NCBI GenBank assembly: GCA_003165495.1
Contig: PMMB01000079.1
Coordinates: 5,580 to 15,303 of the forward strand
DNA from: Gammaproteobacteria bacterium
GTDB taxonomy: Bacteria; Pseudomonadota; Gammaproteobacteria; Steroidobacterales; Steroidobacteraceae
Direction of reading: 5' to 3'
DNA: 9,724 nt
Part shown: positions 5,474 to 9,724 of the stretch, in pieces
How positions within the stretch are numbered: the stretch's first letter is position 1
Layout: the number at the start of each line of letters is the position of its first letter
The notes under the pieces: model-generated
What the model was told of the DNA's origin: nothing
What the model saw: the letters and a program-made list of their open reading frames with translations, nothing else
The model's database searches: none
Translations under genes and position numbers: made by a program

Positions 5474-5907
5474 TACAGTAGATCGTAGGTGAAGTCGTAG
5501 CTCGACGATTTGGCGTCGCGGGGATGCAGTTTCATGCTGCCCTTGGCGCCCGCGTACTTGCCGGTGCCGCCGGTGACGGCGAACAACGAATCACCCTCAT
5601 CCATGAACGGTCCTTCGACGGTGATTTGGCCCGCCTTCAACGTCAACGTCCAAAAGCATTCCCAGCTCTTGCCGACGATGGTGCGCACGCAATAGCCCTG
5701 ATCGGTGCCGACCTGCGTCTTGTTCGCCGCATCGAATACGCCGTTGGTGAACACCAGCAGGTCGCCGATCGAATCGCCCTTAGGCGGAAGATCCACCGTG
5801 GTCTCGCCGATGGGTCGTTCGACCACTTTGATTTGTTCGGCGGCAAAAGCCGGTAACGCGAGAAGCGCCGCTGCGAACGCCGCGATGCGGCCCATTGTGA
5901 TTTTCAT
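5473..5907 (-). CDS. Secreted allene-oxide-cyclase-like barrel protein
   Basis: A 144-residue precursor. Residues 1-22/23 form a signal peptide (MKITMGR, hydrophobic core, LPAFA cleavage motif), so the mature protein of about 120 residues should be periplasmic or secreted. The mature part resembles the allene oxide cyclase/dirigent-like beta-barrel family: GDLLVFTNGVFDAANK (48-63), GYCVRTI (71-77), WECFWTLTL (82-90), GQITVEGPF (93-101) and the glycine-rich hairpin FAVTGGTGKYAGAKGSM (109-125). Cys73 and Cys84 could form a disulfide. Plant members cyclise allene oxides in jasmonate synthesis, but bacterial members are mostly uncharacterised, and cyclase activity should not be assumed. The start is supported by AAGGGGA about 6 bases before the ATG. 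The stop overlaps the next gene's start by one base, so an exported protein is co-expressed with a predicted cytoplasmic PLP enzyme. Confidence 0.75.
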   Translation of the reverse strand: MKITMGRIAAFAAALLALPAFAAEQIKVVERPIGETTVDLPPKGDSIGDLLVFTNGVFDAANKTQVGTDQGYCVRTIVGKSWECFWTLTLKAGQITVEGPFMDEGDSLFAVTGGTGKYAGAKGSMKLHPRDAKSSSYDFTYDLL

Positions 5908-5957
5908 GGTGTCCCCTTAAGTTGTTGAGTGAGTTGTCGTTTCTGCGAGGTCTTTAT

Positions 5958-5972
5958 TTGCAATAATAGCAA
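5958..5972. promoter_or_regulatory. LysR-box-like dyad in the divergent promoter region
   Basis: TTGCAATAATAGCAA is a near-palindrome (6 of 7 base pairs match around the centre) of the TTGC-N7-GCAA type, which contains the T-N11-A pattern known for LysR-type regulators. It lies in the 107-bp AT-richer gap (5908-6014) between the divergent barrel-protein operon and the dehydratase gene. Its minus strand contains TATTAT, a 5/6 match to a -10 box, but with no good -35 box. No regulator gene accompanies it here. Confidence 0.35.
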
Positions 5973-6014
5973 GATGCGTGATTTTTGCCCTAAGAGCCGG
6001 ATGCAATTGCCGCG

Positions 6015-6974
6015 ATGCTGACCAGCGATGTGCTGCCATTGATTCAAGAAGCCGCGAATCGCGTGTATTCGGTGGTCCACGAAACGCCCTTGGTGCCGCT
6101 GCCGCGCAATGCGCAGCTGCCGCATTCCGGGACGGCGTACGCCAAGCTCGAACAGCTGCAAACCACCGGTTCATTCAAGCTGCGCGGCGCGGCCAATAAG
6201 CTCATGAGCTTGAGCCCGGAGGACGCGGCGGCGGGAGTCATCACTTCGTCCACCGGCAATCATGGACTAGGGGTCGCGGCGGCGGCGAAGTTTCTTGGGC
6301 TGGATGCCGAAGTGTTTTTGAGCACGCAGGTCACGCCGGCGAAGCAGGAAAAAATCCTCGAGCAGGGAGCGAGAGTTCGCGTCGTCGGAGACGACCCGCT
6401 CGCCGCCGAACGCGCGGCGAGAAAGGCCGCTGCCGAGACCGGGCGCAGCTACATCTCGCCTTATAACGATCCCTATGTCGTGGCGGGACAGGGCACCGTC
6501 GCCGTGGAATTATTGCGTCAGCTGCCGGACCTGGACGCGGTATTCATTGCCACCGGCGGCGGCGGACTGATCAGCGGCATCGGTGCTCTGCTGCACCACA
6601 TGGCGCCGCGCGCGGAAGTGATCGGCTGCTGGCCGGAAAATTCCGCCGTGCTGTATGAAAGCATCAAGGCGGGTCGGATTATCGAACCTCCCGAGTCCGC
6701 TACCTTGAGCGAGAGCACCGCCGGCGGCGTCGAGGCAGGCTCCATCACCTTCGATCTGTGCCGCCACGTCATGCATCACGGTGTACTGGTCACGGAGGAA
6801 GAAATATTGCGTGCCATGCGCTGGGGACACGCGCAGGGTTGGGCGATGGAAGGCGCGAGCGGGGTTGCGTTGGCTGCTTACTTCAAAGAGGCGGCGCGCT
6901 ATGCGGATCGTAAGGCCGTCGTGCTGATTTGCGGCGGCAATCCGTCGCCGGCGATTCGCGACTTGCTGATTTAG
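6015..6974 (+). CDS. PLP-dependent serine/threonine dehydratase-like enzyme (fold type II)
   Basis: A 319-residue enzyme of the tryptophan-synthase-beta/threonine dehydratase family, which removes water and ammonia from beta-hydroxy amino acids to give 2-oxo acids. The PLP lysine is Lys55 in TGSFKLRGA. STGNHGLG (79-86) is the substrate carboxylate loop, TGGGGLISG (180-188) holds the cofactor phosphate, and CGGNPSP (307-313) supplies the residue facing the pyridine nitrogen. The size equals catabolic, single-domain members; there is no C-terminal ACT regulatory domain, so this is not a biosynthetic IlvA. STGNHG and PENSAVLYESIKAG recall the branch containing EutB (hydroxyectoine dehydratase) and threo-3-hydroxyaspartate ammonia-lyases, so threonine need not be the substrate. 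The ATG at 6015 has only a weak ribosome binding site. The gene diverges from the barrel-protein operon and converges on aruI with a gap of 2 bases and no terminator. Confidence 0.85.
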   Translation: MLTSDVLPLIQEAANRVYSVVHETPLVPLPRNAQLPHSGTAYAKLEQLQTTGSFKLRGAANKLMSLSPEDAAAGVITSSTGNHGLGVAAAAKFLGLDAEVFLSTQVTPAKQEKILEQGARVRVVGDDPLAAERAARKAAAETGRSYISPYNDPYVVAGQGTVAVELLRQLPDLDAVFIATGGGGLISGIGALLHHMAPRAEVIGCWPENSAVLYESIKAGRIIEPPESATLSESTAGGVEAGSITFDLCRHVMHHGVLVTEEEILRAMRWGHAQGWAMEGASGVALAAYFKEAARYADRKAVVLICGGNPSPAIRDLLI

Positions 6975-6976
6975 GG

Positions 6977-8593
6977 CTATTTGTCGAAGCTGGACGCGAC
7001 CACTTCGATCAGCGTGGGTCCCGCATGGCTCAGGGCGGTGCGTATCGCCTCGGTGAGCGCGGCGGCGTCATGCACCCGGTAGCTTTCTGCGCCGTAGGCT
7101 GCGCCAAGCGCGACGAAGTCGGGGTTGCGCCCGATGACGCCGAGTTGCGGAATGCCCGCGGCAACCATGTCGTCGCGAATTTGGCCCAGCGCCGAGTTGT
7201 TCCATACCACGATCGGCAGACTCAAGGCCACTTCGACCGCGGTCATGAGTTCAGCTTGGGTGAATTGCAGCCCGAAATCGCCTGCGAGCGCGATGACGGC
7301 GCGGGCCGGGCTCGAGATCTTGGCGCCGAGCGCCGCCGGCAGCGCGAACCCCAAGGTGCCGTAGCCGGACGGGTGGAACCATTGTCCGGGGTTGTCGACC
7401 GGATATGCGTAATTCCCGAAATAAGCGATTTGCGTCATGTCGCTGAACACGACGCCGTCCCAGGGCAGCGCGCTCTTGATGGCGCGCAGCGCGCTCCACT
7501 GGGCCCGCGTCTTCGAATCCAAGCTGCTCTCGATTTCGGAACGAAATTTCGCGACTCCGCCGATTGCGGTGCGCCATCCGGTACGGGTTACCGCATCTTG
7601 CGTGCGGCTCCCCAACGCGTGATTGATGGAGTGCAACGCACTGCGCGCGTCGGACCAGACGCACACATCGGCCGCGTACTGGTCCGACAGCTTCACCGGA
7701 TCGACGTCGACGCGGATGAGCAGACCGCCGAGGGGGAGCTTAGTGGTGAAATACATGTCGGTCTCGCCCAATTCAGTGCCCACCGCGAGCACCACATCGG
7801 CATCGAATATCAATTGCTGAATGGGACGGTACGGCAGCGACGTGCCTAAGTTCGCCGGATGGCTATCGGCGAGTACACCCTTGCCCGCCGCCGTCGTCAC
7901 CAGAGGACAATCCAGCGTTTCGACCAGGCGGTGCAGCTCCGCGCCGGCGCGGCGCGCGCCGCCGCCGGCGATGATGAGCGGCCGCGCGGCTTGGCTTAGC
8001 AAACGCACCGCCGCGCCGATTTGATCCGCGCTCGCTTGCGGCAATAACGGGGTGCCCTCGAACCGATGGGCTTCCAGCGTGGTGGTTTCTGTCAGGACAT
8101 CGAGCGGAATTTCCAAATACGCCGGGCGCGGGCGGCCCGTGCGAAACGAGGCCAGGCACAGCCGCAGGTGATCGCGCACATCCTCTGCGCTGCGTGCGGA
8201 GCGCGCGATGCCGAACACACCGGCGGCGAGTGCGGCCTGGTCATACAACTCGTGCAGTACACCCCACTGTTTGCCGAATGTGGCGCGCGCGGGCGCGCTC
8301 GCGACGACCAAGAGCGGGACGGAGTCGGAATAGGCTTGGGCGACCGCCGTCATGATGTTGGTGAGTCCCGGGCCCGAGATCACGAAGGCCGCCGCCGGAC
8401 GGCCGCTCAAGCGCGCGAAGCCATCCGCGGCGAATCCGGCGCCCTGTTCGTGGCGCACGAGCACGTGGCGAATGTTCGCGGATGTCAGGCCGCGATACAG
8501 CTCCAAGTTGTGCACGCCCGGAATACCGAACACGGTGTCGATATCGTTCGCGACCAATAGTTCGACAAGATAACCGCCGACGTTGCGCGACAT
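6977..8593 (-). CDS. aruI: 5-guanidino-2-oxopentanoate (2-ketoarginine) decarboxylase, TPP-dependent
   Basis: A 538-residue ThDP enzyme of the acetolactate synthase/pyruvate decarboxylase superfamily, best read as AruI, which decarboxylates 2-ketoarginine to 4-guanidinobutyraldehyde in the arginine transaminase pathway. FGIPGVHNLELYRGL (22-36) and the GKQWGVLHE segment (107-115) resemble Pseudomonas AruI as I recall it. The catalytic Glu49 lies in VRHEQGAGFAADG; SGPGLTN (73-79) and ARPRPAYLEIPLDV-like residues (153-166) are family marks. The TPP/Mg motif runs from GDF (438-440) to NN (465-466), with Phe replacing the last Gly of GDG. The start at 8593 has AGAAGGG a few bases upstream; an in-frame ATG at 8731 would run into aruH and add a non-conserved 46 residues. 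Divergent aruH across 79 bases supports the assignment. An acetolactate synthase-like activity on another 2-oxo acid is the alternative. Confidence 0.8.
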   Translation of the reverse strand: MSRNVGGYLVELLVANDIDTVFGIPGVHNLELYRGLTSANIRHVLVRHEQGAGFAADGFARLSGRPAAAFVISGPGLTNIMTAVAQAYSDSVPLLVVASAPARATFGKQWGVLHELYDQAALAAGVFGIARSARSAEDVRDHLRLCLASFRTGRPRPAYLEIPLDVLTETTTLEAHRFEGTPLLPQASADQIGAAVRLLSQAARPLIIAGGGARRAGAELHRLVETLDCPLVTTAAGKGVLADSHPANLGTSLPYRPIQQLIFDADVVLAVGTELGETDMYFTTKLPLGGLLIRVDVDPVKLSDQYAADVCVWSDARSALHSINHALGSRTQDAVTRTGWRTAIGGVAKFRSEIESSLDSKTRAQWSALRAIKSALPWDGVVFSDMTQIAYFGNYAYPVDNPGQWFHPSGYGTLGFALPAALGAKISSPARAVIALAGDFGLQFTQAELMTAVEVALSLPIVVWNNSALGQIRDDMVAAGIPQLGVIGRNPDFVALGAAYGAESYRVHDAAALTEAIRTALSHAGPTLIEVVASSFDK

Positions 8594-8672
8594 ATGACCC
8601 TTCTTGAAATTGAACGCTAGTACATAAAGCGCGTTAGGATTGCGCACTGCCAACAGGTAGGCAAGAGAAAAG
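8594..8672. promoter_or_regulatory. Divergent aruI/aruH promoter region
   Basis: These 79 bases must carry both promoters. For aruI, TTGGCA (8653-8648, 5/6 to a -35 box) is 18 bases from CTTTAT (8629-8624) on the minus strand. For aruH, TTGAAC (8610-8615) is 19 bases from TAGGAT (8635-8640). The two candidates overlap, so one regulator could control both. No convincing operator dyad is visible. The individual boxes are weak. Confidence 0.35.
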
Positions 8673-9724
8673 ATGCAATATTCATCTCTCGTTAAGCGAA
8701 TCGCAGGCGACGGCGCGGACGCCTGGCTCATTCATTACGCGGCGCGGGCAGCGCACGAGCGCGGCGAAGACGTCATCTTGCTGAGTGTCGGCGATCCCGA
8801 TCTCGAAACGCCGGCGCCGGTTCTGGAGCGCGCCATCGAAAGATTGCGCGCCGGCGACACTCACTACACGCCGGCGCCGGGCCGGCAGCATTTGCGCGAG
8901 GCGATCGCGGCTGCACACCGCGTGCGGACCGGCCAGCCGGTCGACGCCGCCAATGTCATCTTTCTTGCCGGGGCGCAGAATGCATTGTTCGTGACCTCGC
9001 TGTGTGTCGCGGCACCCGGCGATGAAGTGATCGCACTGGAGCCCTTATACCCGAGCTATCCCGCGACGCTCGAGGTGTCGGGCGCGCGGATGGTTCGGGT
9101 GGCGGCGCCTGCGGCGCAGGGATTTCGCGTCGATTTGGCGGCACTCGAGGCGGCGATCACGCCGCGCACGCGTGCGCTGTTTTTCGCCACGCCGAATAAT
9201 CCGAGCGGCGTGATCCTGAGCAAGGCTGATTTAGCGGCGATCGGCGATCTGGCGCGCCGGTATTCGCTGTGGGTGGTGGCGGACGAAGTGTACGCGGGAC
9301 TTGCTCCGGGCGGCCGAGTGCCGAGCCTTGCCGCCGAATTGCCCGAACAAGTGGTGACCATCGGCAGTCTTTCCAAGTCGCACTCCATGCCCGGCTGGCG
9401 GGCCGGCTGGCTGGTGGGTCCGCCGCAGTTGGTGATCCATGCCGAAGCCATGGCGCAGTGCATGCTGTTCGGTCTTCCCGGGTTTGTTCAGGAGGCGGCA
9501 GTGACAGCCTTGAGCGTCTCGGGCGCCGCGGAATCTCGGATTCGGGAGTACTGTGCCGTGCGGCGGGACCTTCTGCTCGCAGGACTCAATGACATCCAAG
9601 GACTCAAGTGCTTTGTTCCGGACGCCGGCATGTTCTTGTTGGTCGATGTGCGCGGCACCGGTCTTTCAGGCTACGATTTCATGTGCGCGCTGTATCGGAC
9701 CGAGCGTGTGTCGGTGCTCGATGG
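8673..9724 (+). CDS. aruH: Arginine:pyruvate transaminase (C-terminus cut by window end)
   Basis: The first 350 codons of a class I/II fold-type I aminotransferase. AruH of Pseudomonas transfers the amino group of L-arginine to pyruvate, giving 2-ketoarginine and alanine, the first step of the arginine transaminase pathway. The N-terminus (RIAGDGADAW, ILLSVGDPDLETPAP) and later segments (GDTHY, TPRTRAL, SLSKSHSMPGWRAGW, AQCMLFGLPGFVQEAA, RVSVLDG) closely follow my recollection of P. aeruginosa AruH. PLP-site residues: Asn176 in TPNNPSG, Asp204 and Tyr207 in ADEVY, the Schiff-base Lys235 in SLSKS, and Arg243 in GWRAGW. About 40 residues, including the C-terminal substrate-carboxylate arginine, are beyond the edge. 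The ATG at 8673 is preceded by AGAGAAAAG, a modest ribosome binding site. The adjacent divergent aruI supplies the next enzyme. Confidence 0.88.
   Translation, partial: MQYSSLVKRIAGDGADAWLIHYAARAAHERGEDVILLSVGDPDLETPAPVLERAIERLRAGDTHYTPAPGRQHLREAIAAAHRVRTGQPVDAANVIFLAGAQNALFVTSLCVAAPGDEVIALEPLYPSYPATLEVSGARMVRVAAPAAQGFRVDLAALEAAITPRTRALFFATPNNPSGVILSKADLAAIGDLARRYSLWVVADEVYAGLAPGGRVPSLAAELPEQVVTIGSLSKSHSMPGWRAGWLVGPPQLVIHAEAMAQCMLFGLPGFVQEAAVTALSVSGAAESRIREYCAVRRDLLLAGLNDIQGLKCFVPDAGMFLLVDVRGTGLSGYDFMCALYRTERVSVLD

Noticed and set aside
4361..5488. A 375-codon open frame on the plus strand, antisense to the class V PLP gene.
   Set aside because: Its translation is rich in Arg, His, Gly and Ala without any recognisable domain, and the opposite strand encodes a clear enzyme with intact motifs. 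Long antisense frames are expected in GC-rich DNA.
6929..7849. A 306-codon open frame on the plus strand, antisense to aruI.
   Set aside because: It is low in hydrophobic structure and Arg-rich, overlaps the end of the dehydratase, and shadows the well-supported ThDP enzyme.
8594..8731. The longer aruI frame beginning at 8731.
   Set aside because: It would overlap the start of aruH and erase the divergent promoter region, whereas the ATG at 8593 has a strong ribosome binding site and the family N-terminus.
8811..8880. Repeated CCGGCGCCGG at 8811-8820 and 8871-8880.
   Set aside because: Both copies lie inside aruH codons for Pro-Ala-Pro-type segments and reflect GC-rich codon use, with no sign of a mobile or regulatory repeat.

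Overview
The window is a compact, GC-rich stretch of bacterial chromosome. Short intergenic gaps, overlapping start and stop codons, and the protein families (Pseudomonas-type 4-hydroxyphenylpyruvate dioxygenase, AruH/AruI-like arginine transaminase pathway enzymes, a COG4529/YdhS-like flavoprotein) suggest a proteobacterium, most likely gammaproteobacterial. No rRNA, tRNA, CRISPR array, insertion sequence or phage gene is visible, and no stretch above 300 bases lacks a gene.

Layout. Positions 1-128 (minus) hold the N-terminus of an ArsR-family regulator whose start codon lies inside a perfect 16-bp palindrome. Positions 225-1028 (minus) encode an exported, membrane-anchored TPR protein with a glycine-rich tail, followed by a good intrinsic terminator. 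Positions 1165-2783 (minus) are a two-gene operon: a small membrane di-iron hydroxylase whose stop codon overlaps (ATGA) the start of 4-hydroxyphenylpyruvate dioxygenase (hppD). A COG4529-type FAD/NAD(P)-binding protein (2855-4270, plus) diverges from it, with a 12-bp palindrome between them. Positions 4253-5907 (minus) are a second two-gene operon: a secreted allene-oxide-cyclase-like barrel protein coupled (TAATG) to a class V PLP enzyme annotated in its family as 'cysteine desulfurase-like', although its cysteine position is a tyrosine. A fold-type II serine/threonine dehydratase-like enzyme (6015-6974, plus) diverges from that operon across a 107-bp region with an LysR-box-like dyad. The last part holds a divergent aruI (6977-8593, minus) and aruH (8673 to the window end, plus).

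How the genes may work together. The clearest pathway is aruH plus aruI: arginine is transaminated to 2-ketoarginine, then decarboxylated to 4-guanidinobutyraldehyde. HPPD gives homogentisate in tyrosine breakdown. With the dehydratase and the class V PLP enzyme, the window looks like a patchwork of amino-acid catabolic modules arranged as divergent pairs. That these modules form one system is not shown by the sequence. The most unusual arrangements are the hydroxylase-HPPD coupling and the barrel protein-PLP enzyme coupling.
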